Part shown: positions 36,226 to 44,908 of the stretch, piece after piece | Layout of the letters: each line of letters opens with the position of its first letter | Position numbering within the stretch: the first letter of the stretch is position 1 | Assembly: GCA_011525915.1 (NCBI GenBank) | Contig: WYBM01000010.1 | Span: forward strand, 1-64,000 | From: Ardenticatenaceae bacterium | GTDB taxonomy: Bacteria > Chloroflexota > Anaerolineae > Promineifilales > Promineifilaceae | Length of the DNA stretch: 64,000 bases | Direction: 5' to 3' | Notes under the pieces: model-generated | Seen by the model: only the letters and a program-made list of their open reading frames with translations | Told to the model about the DNA's origin: nothing | Databases searched by the model: none | Translations under genes and position numbers: made by a program

Positions 36226-36303
36226 GTGATCAGTCATCACTGTTCAGTAATCAGTCCAGAGGAACACTCAACTGAACAGTGATAACTGAACACTGATTAC
36301 TTC
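36226..36303. repeat. 78-bp palindromic ACTGA-word repeat, copy B
   Basis: Homologous to copy A at 21243-21320 without gaps and about 80 percent identical. The strand symmetry comes from CACTGTTCAGT and ACTGAACAGTG arms about a GAGGAACACTC centre. It lies 30 bases beyond the stop of the CDF gene (minus strand), again a gene 3' end. Confidence 0.7.
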
Positions 36304-36332
36304 AAAATACCAAGTTAATTGTAAATGAGCCC

Positions 36333-37250
36333 TTAGCGGGCAAATTCACGATTAAGGGGGATATCTTCCCAGGAAGCGGGGTCTTCTATGGGTTCCAGGT
36401 GAGTCATGACAGAAATAGGGGACAAACGGCAGCTCAACTCGCGTTCAATGTTTTCTAGCAGCACATGGCCTTCTTGTATGGTCCAGTCACCAGGCGCCTG
36501 GACATGTACAGAGACAAAACGTTGTACACCAGAACGCCGCGTACGCAAGGCGTGGTACATCACACCATCGGTTTGAAAGCTCTCTAACACGGCCGTGACC
36601 TGGGCTACTTCTTCATCAGGCAAGGCCGCGTCCATTAACCCATTAACAGCTTCACGAAGAAGCCCTATACCCGTATAGGTAATCTGGCCAGCTACCAGCA
36701 GCGCAATGACCGCATCTAGCCAAAACCAGTCGGTCAGGGCAACCACAACCAGGCCGGCCAGCACGCCTCCTGTAGTCCATACGTCTGTCATCAAATGACG
36801 GCCGTTAGCTGTCAGGGTGAGGGAACGATAATGGCGGCCGGCCCGTAACAATATGGCGGCTGTGACGCCGTTGCCTACAGCGGCCACCAATGATACACCC
36901 AGACCAACATCTAACTGGTTCAGGGGCTGCGGGTAAAAGAGCCGGCGCACGGCCGTGACGCCAATCAGTAAGGCGGCGGCCATGATCAGCGCACCCTCCA
37001 GGCCGCCAGACAAATACTCGGCTTTGCTGTGCCCATAGGCATGGTCTTCATCTGGGGGGCGGGCGGCAATGGTGAGAATAACAAGCGCAAACACGGCCGT
37101 GACCAGGTTCACCCCTGATTCCAGCGCATCGCTTAACAACCCCACGGAGCCCGTGAGGAAGTAAGCCACAGCCTTGAGGCCAATGGTGAACAAAGCCATG
37201 GCAATAGACAACCAGGCAAAACGGGTCAATCGTCGTGGTGTCATACCCAT
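36333..37250 (-). CDS. Cation diffusion facilitator (CDF) transporter
   Basis: Proton-coupled divalent metal exporter of 305 aa with six helices and a cytosolic C-terminal domain. Helix 2 has LLSDALESGVN in place of the usual DxxxD pair, a variant seen in one CDF subgroup. Helix 5 has HLMTDVW, which keeps the H-x3-D site. The acidic/His loop PDEDHAYGHSKAEY between helices 2 and 3 is typical. The metal (Zn, Fe or Mn) cannot be told by eye. The ATG at 37250 has GAGG six bases upstream. It ends 207 bases before the toastrack gene, with repeat copy B between them. Confidence 0.9.
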   Translation of the reverse strand: MGMTPRRLTRFAWLSIAMALFTIGLKAVAYFLTGSVGLLSDALESGVNLVTAVFALVILTIAARPPDEDHAYGHSKAEYLSGGLEGALIMAAALLIGVTAVRRLFYPQPLNQLDVGLGVSLVAAVGNGVTAAILLRAGRHYRSLTLTANGRHLMTDVWTTGGVLAGLVVVALTDWFWLDAVIALLVAGQITYTGIGLLREAVNGLMDAALPDEEVAQVTAVLESFQTDGVMYHALRTRRSGVQRFVSVHVQAPGDWTIQEGHVLLENIERELSCRLSPISVMTHLEPIEDPASWEDIPLNREFAR

Positions 37251-37387
37251 AGTGTGCCTCGGTTAGGTTTAAAAATCTACGCCATCGATTCAACTTTGCC
37301 TTAGCTCTCACTAAGAGAGGCCGTTGTTGTATCAAAAGCACCGCCTTTTGTTCTTCTAAAACATGGGCCAGGGCATGTCGGTAACCT

Positions 37388-37493
37388 GGTACCAGTTTTC
37401 AGTAATCAGTATACACTTTTCAGTGCTGGCCTATCTCTGGAAATAGTCTACTGAAAACTGATGACGGACTTCTGATGACTGGTACTGGGCGGC
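37388..37493. repeat. ACTGA-word palindrome, copy D
   Basis: Arms ACCAGTTTTCAGTAATCAG and CTACTGAAAACTGATGAC flank a 40-base centre. The left part is very similar, in reverse complement, to the repeat at 12436-12475. It ends two bases beyond the stop of the SDR gene (minus strand, 37495), so it lies at a gene 3' end like the others. The rest of 37251-37494 has no recognisable feature. Confidence 0.55.
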
Positions 37494-37494
37494 G

Positions 37495-38508
37495 CTACCC
37501 AGCATGTCGCTGGCGGATAGTCGGTACCAGATATTCATCAAAGGCTCGCTGTGTATCATAGGCTGGCTGCCAGCCCCAATCTTCCTGAGCCGCTTCGTCA
37601 TTCAGGCCGGCCGGCCAACTATCCACAATACCTTGTCGTGAGATGTCAGGCTGGAAGGTAATGTGTGCTTCTGGGAAGGCCTGTAACACCCTGTCTCGAA
37701 ATTGCATAGCCGACAGACTAAAGCTGGTCACATTATAAACCCGGCGCGTTAGCGCGGCTGCCGGAGCACGCCACAGGTGCAGCAAAGCAGTGACCGCATC
37801 TGGCATGGCCATAAAAGGAATGGTGGAATCTTCACGCACAAAACAGGCATAGGGCTTGTTCTGGGCAGCCGCGTGCAACATCTCTGGGCCATAATCACTG
37901 GTGCCGCCAGCAGGTACGGTAAAGGCGCTGATCAACCCTGGGAAACGCACACTGCGAAAATCCAGCATCACCGGTTTGGTGCGGGCCAGTTGTTGGTAAT
38001 GTTGGCTGTAGTAGGAACCCAACAGTTCACAGTACAGTTTATTGCAACCATACATGGTGGTAGGGTAATTCCAATCCCATTCACGCACGTAAAAGTCACG
38101 CGCCTTTATGGTCAAATCTGGCAAACCATACGCGGCAATGGAACTGGGAAAAATAAAACGTACTGCCTCACCGCGCCGCTGCGATTGCTCAGCCGCCAGC
38201 TGCAGCAGGGTCAGGGTGCCGTCTACGTTAACCTGATGGGCCAGTTCGGGCGCAAATTCGCTGCGGGTGGAAAGCAGGGCTGCCAGGTGAAAGATCGTGT
38301 CAATCTCAAACTCTGTTACCAGCCTGGCAAACAATTTTTTGTCGAGAATGTCACCCTGGATATGTGTAAAACGGCTGTGTAACCGCTCTGGCAATGGGTG
38401 CAAATCTAACGTTAACAACTCGTGTTCTTCTGAGTGGGCAAACTCATCTATGAGTGCCTGCCCAATTTCACCGGCGGCACCTGTAATCATAATCACTTTC
38501 TTACGCAT
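37495..38508 (-). CDS. NAD-dependent epimerase/dehydratase, L-threonine dehydrogenase-like
   Basis: Extended SDR of 337 aa. The Rossmann motif is ITGAAGEIGQALI (G-x2-G-x2-G), and the active site is YGCNKLYCEL (Y-x3-K) after an earlier FPSSIAAYG. The region RFPGLISAFTVPAGGTSDYGPEMLHAA and CFVREDSTIPFMAMPDAV is close to bacterial SDR-type L-threonine 3-dehydrogenases, which have PGGGTTDYA and LPMMYMPDA at these places. It most likely oxidises threonine or a similar beta-hydroxy acid; a sugar-nucleotide epimerase is the alternative. The start has AGAGAGG upstream. A stem-loop at 38533-38588 lies in its 5' region. Confidence 0.8.
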   Translation of the reverse strand: MRKKVIMITGAAGEIGQALIDEFAHSEEHELLTLDLHPLPERLHSRFTHIQGDILDKKLFARLVTEFEIDTIFHLAALLSTRSEFAPELAHQVNVDGTLTLLQLAAEQSQRRGEAVRFIFPSSIAAYGLPDLTIKARDFYVREWDWNYPTTMYGCNKLYCELLGSYYSQHYQQLARTKPVMLDFRSVRFPGLISAFTVPAGGTSDYGPEMLHAAAQNKPYACFVREDSTIPFMAMPDAVTALLHLWRAPAAALTRRVYNVTSFSLSAMQFRDRVLQAFPEAHITFQPDISRQGIVDSWPAGLNDEAAQEDWGWQPAYDTQRAFDEYLVPTIRQRHAG

Positions 38509-38532
38509 GGAATCCTCTCTTTATGGTACAGT

Positions 38533-38588
38533 GCCCGCAATAGGGTGAGATGCTCTGGATAATCACGGCGTTAGCATCTCCTGCGGGT
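38533..38588. promoter_or_regulatory. Nested stem-loop between divergent genes
   Basis: GAGATGCT (38547-38554) pairs with AGCATCTC (38573-38580), enclosed by GCCCGCA (38533-38539) and TGCGGGT (38582-38588). It is 25 bases before the SDR start on the minus strand, and 120 bases before the AI-2E gene on the plus strand. It could be a protein-binding site or a structured leader; no known riboswitch class is recognised. Confidence 0.35.
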
Positions 38589-38708
38589 GCTATCTGGGAA
38601 ATAAGTAGGTTCATCCCCCTGATTGTATCTGAAACTAGAAATTGACGGAGGCGTACTGCCTATGATAATCTCAAGCGGTAAAAACCAGCCCTTACCTATA
38701 GGAGCACT

Positions 38709-39953
38709 ATGTCTATTAACGAAGATGAGCAGCCTGATACCCCTTATAGTCCAGAATCCCCGCACTGGTCACGCAGCACCAAAGTTATTGTGACGGTTGC
38801 GGCTATCATACTGTTGGCCATTGTGGCCTATCGTTTTGAGAGCTTATTGCAGCAGTTGGTGATTGCAGCAATTCTCGCTTACCTGCTTAATCCATTCATC
38901 GTTTTATTGGATAAACGCACTAGTTTAAAACGAGTTCACGCTATTTTACTGGTTTACCTGGGGTTAGCTGTGGTCGTCATTTGGGCGTTAGTAGCTATTG
39001 GGGTGGCGGCCTTTGAGCAGAGCCGAACGTTGATTAATGATGTACCCACCTTTATTGCCGGCGTCACGGCCGTTATTCAAAACACCATCACCAACCTGCG
39101 TCCCATCTCCTTTGCCGGGTATGAACTTGACCCTCGCACATTTGATTATGGTCTGATTCAAGAGCAGCTGCTAGGGTTGGTAGAACCAACCTTGGGGCGC
39201 AGCGGTCAGATCGTGCGCACTCTGGCTTCGGCCACCCTTCGGTTACTGGGCAACATCTTTTTTATCTTTGTTATCTCCATCTACTTTGCCGCCGAGATCC
39301 CACTGCTGGGCAACCATGTTGGGGGCATAGCCACCGCCCCCGGCTACCGCCAGGACGCCGAACGTGTTATGCGCGAATTTGGCCGCATCTGGAATGCTTA
39401 TCTGCGCGGCCAGGTCTTATTGGCACTAACCATTTTCCTGGTAGTATGGATTGGGCTCACACTTCTGCAGGTGCAAAACTCTCTGGCGCTGGGGCTGATG
39501 GCCGGTATGTTGGAGTTTATTCCGGTCATTGGCCCGATCATCAGCGCCATTGCCGCCGTGATTGTGGCCTTCTTCCAGCCAGATACGGTTTTTGCGCTGG
39601 AAAGCTGGCAGTATGGCCTGGTGGTTATGGGTTTTATGATTTTGGTGCAGCAGTTGGAAAACAATATATTGGTGCCCCGTATTGTGGGCGACGCTTTGGA
39701 TTTAAACCCTATTGTGGTTATGATTGCCGTGTTGATGGGCGGGTCTATTGCCGGTATTTTGGGCATGATTCTGGCCGCTCCGGTGATGGCCTCCCTTAAA
39801 TTGGTGGGGCAGTATGCCTGGCGCAAGTTATTTGACCTGCCACCCTTCCCGAATCCAGAACAAGAGAGCGCTCCTTCACCGACAACAATGTTAATAAAAC
39901 GTGGCCGGGAACTGGTAACCGACCTGACAAAAGCGGAACAGCCAAAGAAATAA
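38709..39953 (+). CDS. AI-2E family transporter (PerM/YdiK type)
   Basis: A 414-aa membrane protein with about eight helices in the pattern of the AI-2E/PerM family: paired helices near residues 27-60 and 73-100, an extracellular stretch of about 100 residues, then helices at about 165-190 and 235-370. Conserved pieces are LLNPFIVLLDKR, FIPVIGPIISAIAAVIVAF and QQLENNILVPRIVG. Family members export autoinducer-2 (TqsA) or act as Na+/H+ or general exporters; the substrate here is not known. The start has TAGGAGC before it. It is 16 bp before the TPR gene and probably forms an operon with it and the rhomboid gene. Confidence 0.88.
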   Translation: MSINEDEQPDTPYSPESPHWSRSTKVIVTVAAIILLAIVAYRFESLLQQLVIAAILAYLLNPFIVLLDKRTSLKRVHAILLVYLGLAVVVIWALVAIGVAAFEQSRTLINDVPTFIAGVTAVIQNTITNLRPISFAGYELDPRTFDYGLIQEQLLGLVEPTLGRSGQIVRTLASATLRLLGNIFFIFVISIYFAAEIPLLGNHVGGIATAPGYRQDAERVMREFGRIWNAYLRGQVLLALTIFLVVWIGLTLLQVQNSLALGLMAGMLEFIPVIGPIISAIAAVIVAFFQPDTVFALESWQYGLVVMGFMILVQQLENNILVPRIVGDALDLNPIVVMIAVLMGGSIAGILGMILAAPVMASLKLVGQYAWRKLFDLPPFPNPEQESAPSPTTMLIKRGRELVTDLTKAEQPKK

Positions 39954-39969
39954 AGACCGTGGAGCAAAG

Positions 39970-41025
39970 ATGGCACTAGACTTGTTTCGGGAAGCGGTAA
40001 AAGCGGCCCATAACGGTGACCAACCACTGGCACACCAACTTTTACAGGAATTGGTCATTGGCCAGCCACGCCATGAAATGGGATGGCTCTGGTTAAGTAA
40101 GGTATCTGAAGACCTGGAAGAGCAAATTTACGCTTTGGAAACCGTGCTGACTATAAACCCGGCATGTGAAGAAGCACACTTCCGCCTGCCAGAGTTAAAG
40201 TCCCGGCGAAAGCAGCAAATACCTGAGATAGATTTATATCAAGAAGCCGTAGCCGCTTATAAAAACGGCCGTCCACACCAGGCTCGCCAACATTTGCAGC
40301 AATTGGTGCGTGCCGAACCGTCCCACACCCGGGCCTGGATAGCCCTGGGGCGATTGGCCCAAACATCGGCAGAAAAGGTCGTAGCTATGGAAGCCATTGT
40401 GGACATCAACCCGCAAAATGAAAAGGCAACGACCGCTCTCAAAAAGCTCAAACTAAACCACGATGACTATCTGGCCTTAGGGCAAGCCTATCATACGGTT
40501 GGGCAGGCCAACAAAGCGCTTGCAGCTTATCAATATGCGGCCAAACACGCTGCCTCCTCGGTTGACCGCCACATTGCCCGCAAACATGTCAACAACTTAA
40601 AAGCCCAGCTTGAGTCTCAAAAGGTCGGGAGCGATGATAGCCAGGCACAGCAGCCATCCCCCCCCCTTAAACTCACCAGCGATACAGGAACGCTTTTGCG
40701 CCTGGCGGCCGGGCCAGTGATTATCTTTGGGCTGCTGCTCTTTATTCATGGGGGGCTGAACCCCTTAAAGATTCCCTTTATTCTCTACTTAAGCACGCTG
40801 GGTGTGGGTGTTGGCAGTCTATTGGTGGCGGGGGCAGCCAACACCCCACACCATCGCTTCTGGCAGCAGATGCTTGGCCCTGAAGGCATCAAAGACAGCC
40901 CCACCCGGTATATGATGACCGCGCTGGGCCTGCTGCTCATTCTGATCCCCTATGGCATTGTGCTTATCGCCTCGTTTAATCGCCTGGTGACATATCAGGC
41001 CGCCTTATCGGCTACCCTCCAGTAA
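39970..41025 (+). CDS. TPR-repeat membrane protein
   Basis: A 351-aa protein with about five tetratricopeptide-like helix pairs in the N-terminal 210 residues (LFREAVKAAHNGDQPLAHQ, YQEAVAAYKNGRPHQARQ, ALGQAYHTVGQANKALAAY). Three membrane helices follow, at about 240-258, 264-285 and 315-340. The TPR part faces the cytosol or exterior depending on insertion; no signal peptide precedes it, so cytosolic is likelier. It may recruit partners to the membrane. Between the AI-2E gene and the rhomboid gene, 16 and 17 bp apart. A run of nine C (40658-40666) lies in its linker. Confidence 0.7.
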   Translation: MALDLFREAVKAAHNGDQPLAHQLLQELVIGQPRHEMGWLWLSKVSEDLEEQIYALETVLTINPACEEAHFRLPELKSRRKQQIPEIDLYQEAVAAYKNGRPHQARQHLQQLVRAEPSHTRAWIALGRLAQTSAEKVVAMEAIVDINPQNEKATTALKKLKLNHDDYLALGQAYHTVGQANKALAAYQYAAKHAASSVDRHIARKHVNNLKAQLESQKVGSDDSQAQQPSPPLKLTSDTGTLLRLAAGPVIIFGLLLFIHGGLNPLKIPFILYLSTLGVGVGSLLVAGAANTPHHRFWQQMLGPEGIKDSPTRYMMTALGLLLILIPYGIVLIASFNRLVTYQAALSATLQ

Positions 41026-41042
41026 AGTAACAAGCAGCCATC

Positions 41043-41825
41043 ATGTTTCCACTTAACGATATCGAAAAAAACCGTTACACCAGCCTCCCTTTTATGACAT
41101 TAACCATCATTCTGGTTAATATCCTGGTGCTGATGGCTGTTTGGGATAATGAAGCCATCTTTTACCTCTTCGGCACTACCCCCCTGCTGGTGATGAACCG
41201 GGAAAGCGGCGGGGCGCTTACGGCCATGACCCACATGTTTCTACACGGCGGCTTGTTTCACTTGCTAAGTAATATGCTGGCTCTGTGGGTGTTTGGCCGG
41301 CGCGTAGAGGATGTATGCGGCCCGTGGCGTTTCCTGGGATTTTACCTGGCCTGTGGGTTAATGGCTGACGTGGTGGCCGTGACGACCCGAATGAATTCAG
41401 ACATACCGGGCATCGGTGCCAGCGGCGCACTCTATGGCGTCATGGCCGCCTACCTGATGCTTTTCCCCAAAGGACGTATTCGTATCATTTTCTTAATGTG
41501 GTTTTTGCCCATCTTTAATATGACGGTTCTTAACGGCATCTGGATTGTCACCTCTTTTGTGTTTTGGGGTGGGTACCTCATTGCTTCAGACAAAGGGCTG
41601 TTCCAAAGCCTGCTGTCGATCTACTTTCCCACGCCACGCGCCTATATGGTTATTCTCTACTTTGTGTTGTTAGAAATCCCTCGTGCCTTTGAAGTCTTGC
41701 TGTTTGACTTTGAATCCTCTGTGGGACATTGGGCCCACCTGGGTGGCTTTTTTGGTGGACTGTTTATCTTCTTTTTCCTACGCTCAGATGCCTTTCACCG
41801 CTACCGTAACGAACTGCCATTATGA
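41043..41825 (+). CDS. Rhomboid family intramembrane serine protease
   Basis: Six-helix intramembrane protease of 260 aa. Motifs: MFLHGGLFHLLSNMLALWVFG with the oxyanion Asn/His area, GASGALYGVMAAYL with the catalytic Ser, and GHWAHLGGFFGGL with the catalytic His. It cleaves transmembrane helices within the membrane, and substrates cannot be predicted. Start ATG 41043 follows the TPR gene by 17 bases. Its stop overlaps the convergent quinone oxidoreductase by six bases, where a bidirectional hairpin lies. Confidence 0.93.
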   Translation: MFPLNDIEKNRYTSLPFMTLTIILVNILVLMAVWDNEAIFYLFGTTPLLVMNRESGGALTAMTHMFLHGGLFHLLSNMLALWVFGRRVEDVCGPWRFLGFYLACGLMADVVAVTTRMNSDIPGIGASGALYGVMAAYLMLFPKGRIRIIFLMWFLPIFNMTVLNGIWIVTSFVFWGGYLIASDKGLFQSLLSIYFPTPRAYMVILYFVLLEIPRAFEVLLFDFESSVGHWAHLGGFFGGLFIFFFLRSDAFHRYRNELPL

Positions 41826-42839
41826 GGATGAGAGAGGGGGAGCGCTCGCGCTTCGCTCATCCTCTATCTGCAAAATCACCTTGCCAATATTTTTGTCTTG
41901 GGCCACATACGCATGCGCTTTTTGCGCGTCTTGAATCGTAAAGGTCGTATCAATGATGGGCTGCAGTTCGCCTGTGCTGAAAAGATGCCAGAAGCCAGAT
42001 TCAAACTGGCGTGTGATCTGAACTTTTTCCGAAGGAGGGCGGTTGCGCAGCGTAGAGCCCACAATGTGCAGCCGGTTGCTTAATACCCGCCCCATGTCCA
42101 TCTCGCCGCGCCCACCGCTGAGCAAGCCAATATTCACCAACCGCCCAAACCGGCGCAGCGCCTTGATATTACGGTCCAGATAGCCGCCCCCTACGGGATC
42201 AATAATCAAATCCACACCCTGACCCTCTGTAGCCGCTATTACCGCCTGCAAGAAATCTTGCTCTTTGTAGTTTATGGCCAGCACGGCCCCCAGTTCCCGG
42301 CAGCGCTGGAGCTTGTTTTCATGGCTGGCTGTCACAAAAACGGTGGCGCCGGCCACAGACGCCAGTTGGATGGCCGCTGTACCCACGCCACTGGCGCCAG
42401 CATGAATGAGCACTGTTTCCCCCGGCTGCAAATCGCCTTCCAGAAAAAGGTTGACAAAGGCGGTATACCACACTTCAGGCACGGCCGTACCCTGAGCAAA
42501 CGTCCATTCATCCGGCAAGCGCAGCAGCATGGCCGCCGGCACGGCTGCCTGCTGGGCATAACCACCGCCGGGCAGCAGCGCACACACCCGGTCACCCGCC
42601 TGCCATTCCTTGACGTTCTGACCTACGGCCGTGATAACCCCGGCCATCTCTAGCCCCAAAATGTCGCTGGCCCCTGGCGGTGGTGGGTAGCCACCTTTAG
42701 CCTGAAGGAGATCGGCCCGGTTGACGGCCGTGGCCTTGACTTCCACCAACACCTCATCTGGGCCAAATGTCACATCGGGCACATCTTCCCAGGTCAACAC
42801 GGGTTTTCCCGCTTCCTGCCTGACAACAATTGCTTTCAC
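41820..42839 (-). CDS. NAD(P)H quinone oxidoreductase (PIG3/QOR type)
   Basis: Medium-chain dehydrogenase/reductase of 339 aa without zinc ligands. NADPH site AGASGVGTAAIQLA; TAVNRADLLQAKGGYPPPPGASDILGLEMAG is typical of the TP53I3/PIG3-type quinone oxidoreductases. It reduces quinones with NADPH by one or two electrons. The start is a GTG at 42839 with GAGGTGA upstream. The C-terminal tail (ERSASAPPLSSS) is formed by the hairpin that overlaps the rhomboid end. A ten-base gap leads from this gene to the Wzt gene stop, so it is the downstream neighbour of the glycan operon on the same strand and may be read through from it. Confidence 0.88.
   Translation of the reverse strand: MKAIVVRQEAGKPVLTWEDVPDVTFGPDEVLVEVKATAVNRADLLQAKGGYPPPPGASDILGLEMAGVITAVGQNVKEWQAGDRVCALLPGGGYAQQAAVPAAMLLRLPDEWTFAQGTAVPEVWYTAFVNLFLEGDLQPGETVLIHAGASGVGTAAIQLASVAGATVFVTASHENKLQRCRELGAVLAINYKEQDFLQAVIAATEGQGVDLIIDPVGGGYLDRNIKALRRFGRLVNIGLLSGGRGEMDMGRVLSNRLHIVGSTLRNRPPSEKVQITRQFESGFWHLFSTGELQPIIDTTFTIQDAQKAHAYVAQDKNIGKVILQIEDERSASAPPLSSS
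41824..41864. terminator. Bidirectional hairpin at convergent gene ends
   Basis: GAGGATGAG (41824-41832) pairs with CTCATCCTC (41856-41864), with an inner AGCGC/GCGCT-type stem. It covers the overlapping stops of the rhomboid gene and the quinone oxidoreductase gene, and so may end both transcripts. It is partly within the coding end of the latter. Confidence 0.5.
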
Positions 42840-42848
42840 GGCATCACC

Positions 42849-44066
42849 TCATTTTTCTACCAGGTGCTTACAATCCCAGTGATACGGAGCATTTACCATA
42901 CCTTTGCCAGCCCGTTCCGACACCACTTGCAGCGGATACATCCTGGTATGAAAATCATACGTCTCTGCCCAATCAGAGGAAAAAACACCAACATCCACCA
43001 TGTAACGGCCGGCTTTAAGGTCCAACCGCTCAAACAGCAGCGCTATCCTCCCTGCCCCAGCAAGCGGCGGCAGGTCAACACCGGCTGCTTTTGTGCTGGC
43101 CTGGCAATAAACCTCACCTTCGCGCTTGATGGCCACATTAAAGAGAGGGGCCGCTGTGGTCTGGTGGGCTACAAAGGTTATTTCCACCTGCAGACTGTCG
43201 CCAGCGTTTATAGCATACACTTCACGGCCGTCACCAGCCAACAAACGCACGCCTGTCATTTCCACCTCGCGTGAGCCAAAGCGGTAAGGGTGGGCGGCGG
43301 CAGCCACCTTGTTGCCCGGCGATTCTTCCGCCCGATTACTGGCTGCATATTGTTCGATCACAACCTCCGGCGCGCCCAACGCTTGCCGACGGCCGTTTTG
43401 CAACCACAGGGCCACATCACACAACCGCTCGATCTGCCGTAACTGGTGGGAAACCAGCAAAATGGCGCAACCCTCTGCCTTAAACCTTTCAATACGATCA
43501 TAACACTTACGGCGAAAGGGGGCGTCACCCACCGCCAGCACCTCATCCACCAACAAAACATCTGGCTGGGTATGGGCGGCAATCGCAAAAGCCAGCCTCA
43601 GCCGCATGCCGGTGCTGTAGGTGCGCAATTGGTTGTCAATAAAATCACCGACCTCAGAAAAATCCACAATAGCGTCAAACTGCTGGCGCACCTGGCGGCG
43701 TGTCAGGCCAGAAATGACGCCACTAAGGAAAATGTTTTCCCGGCCAGTCAGGTCATCACGCAAACCGGCCGTCAGGTCTAGAAATGCCCCCACACGGCCG
43801 TTGACCACTACCCGCCCCTCATCTGGCCGCCCCACACCGCCAATCAACCGCAGCAGGGTAGATTTACCCGCCCCATTCCGGCCAATGACCCCCATCGCCT
43901 GGCCTGCTGCCAGGCTAAAGTTAAGATCGCGCACACTCCAAAAAACCTCTTTAGGTTTTAAACGACCTGCGCCACGGATCAACGTCTCAAACAACGTGTT
44001 GGGCCTGTCCGCATGGTAGCGCACGTATTTTTTGCCCAGTTGGTAGGCCACAATCGCTTCAGGCAT
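42849..44066 (-). CDS. wzt: Polysaccharide ABC exporter ATPase with Wzt C-terminal domain
   Basis: ATPase of the ABC-2 polysaccharide exporter, 405 aa. Walker A GRNGAGKSTLLRLIGG, signature YSTGMRLRLAFA, Walker B VLLVDEVLAVGD. Residues about 255-400 form the extra beta-sandwich of Wzt proteins (SLQVEITFVAHQTTAAP, GRYMVDVGVFSSDW) that in O-antigen systems binds the cap on the glycan's end. ATG 44066 overlaps the permease stop by one base (TAATG). Longer frame upstream is the permease region and is not used. The cap-binding domain suggests an end-modified glycan; here the sulfotransferases upstream could make the modification (inference). Confidence 0.92.
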   Translation of the reverse strand: MPEAIVAYQLGKKYVRYHADRPNTLFETLIRGAGRLKPKEVFWSVRDLNFSLAAGQAMGVIGRNGAGKSTLLRLIGGVGRPDEGRVVVNGRVGAFLDLTAGLRDDLTGRENIFLSGVISGLTRRQVRQQFDAIVDFSEVGDFIDNQLRTYSTGMRLRLAFAIAAHTQPDVLLVDEVLAVGDAPFRRKCYDRIERFKAEGCAILLVSHQLRQIERLCDVALWLQNGRRQALGAPEVVIEQYAASNRAEESPGNKVAAAAHPYRFGSREVEMTGVRLLAGDGREVYAINAGDSLQVEITFVAHQTTAAPLFNVAIKREGEVYCQASTKAAGVDLPPLAGAGRIALLFERLDLKAGRYMVDVGVFSSDWAETYDFHTRMYPLQVVSERAGKGMVNAPYHWDCKHLVEK

Positions 44067-44908
44067 TATAACTCCTCTACAAAGCGGTAACGCAGGTGGG
44101 TAAACACCTGATAACCAAGCACCAACATCAGGGACGAAAGCACCAGCACGTAAAGCAGGTAAGGCCACGTCAACGCCGGGCCGCCCATCATCACGGTGCG
44201 AAAAGCCGAAACAAACACCGCCAACGGGTTAAGATAATAAAGTACCACGACGGGCTTGGGGACGCGGCCTATATTGTAAAAAATGGGCGTTAAAAAAAAG
44301 AGCAGGCGTAACAGCACGTTAAGCAAATGTTGAATGTCGCGGAAAAGCACGTTTAGACCAGCCACCAGGTAACACACCCCCAGGGTAAAAACAAACTGCA
44401 CTGCCAGCAGCAAGGGCAGCGCCAGCAGCGTGTTAGTGAAAGGAATGCCCTCCCACCACAAAAAGAAAAAAAGGATGGGCAGTGATAATAAGAAATAGAT
44501 CAGGTTGGTGGTGACCGTAACAATGGGTAACGCGGCCGTGGCAAAACCGGGGCGCTTCACCAGCACGCGGTTGCCGGTAATGTCTGTAGAGGCTTGTATG
44601 AGCGCGTTTTGGAACCATAAAAAGAGAAGCAGGCCGGTAAATATGTAAGCGACATAATGGGGTGTTTCCACCGGCAGCAGGAAGCTAAAGACCAGGTAAT
44701 ACACAGCCAGTTGCATGAGGGGGTTCACCATAGACCAGGCCACGCCCAACAATGAATTTTTGTAACGGGTTTGCACATCACGAATCACCAACTCAAAGAG
44801 CAGATCGCGGGTATGAATGAGCCGCTCCCGACTGGGAAATATACGCAGCCAACGGCCGTACTCATGTTGCCCGCCGGACTGGCTGCCAACCACTTCTTGT
44901 TTATTCAT
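44066..44908 (-). CDS. wzm: Polysaccharide ABC exporter permease (Wzm-like)
   Basis: ABC-2 type permease of 280 aa with six helices and the conserved segment LRIFPSRERLIHTRDLLFELVIRDVQTRYKNSLLGVAW before helix 1, and IFYNIGRVPK in the last third, as in Wzm/TagG/KpsM. It forms the channel for a lipid-linked glycan with the ATPase encoded next. ATG 44908 has GGAG seven bases upstream and overlaps the end of the fusion gene by eight bases. No WbdD-like terminator, ligase or LPS core genes are in the window, which fits a monoderm or atypical envelope. Confidence 0.92.
   Translation of the reverse strand: MNKQEVVGSQSGGQHEYGRWLRIFPSRERLIHTRDLLFELVIRDVQTRYKNSLLGVAWSMVNPLMQLAVYYLVFSFLLPVETPHYVAYIFTGLLLFLWFQNALIQASTDITGNRVLVKRPGFATAALPIVTVTTNLIYFLLSLPILFFFLWWEGIPFTNTLLALPLLLAVQFVFTLGVCYLVAGLNVLFRDIQHLLNVLLRLLFFLTPIFYNIGRVPKPVVVLYYLNPLAVFVSAFRTVMMGGPALTWPYLLYVLVLSSLMLVLGYQVFTHLRYRFVEEL

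Noticed and set aside
42849..44168. Longer Wzt starting at 44168
   Set aside because: The extra 34 residues overlap the permease gene and resemble its other frame; ATG 44066 fits the stop/start overlap and the family N-terminus.
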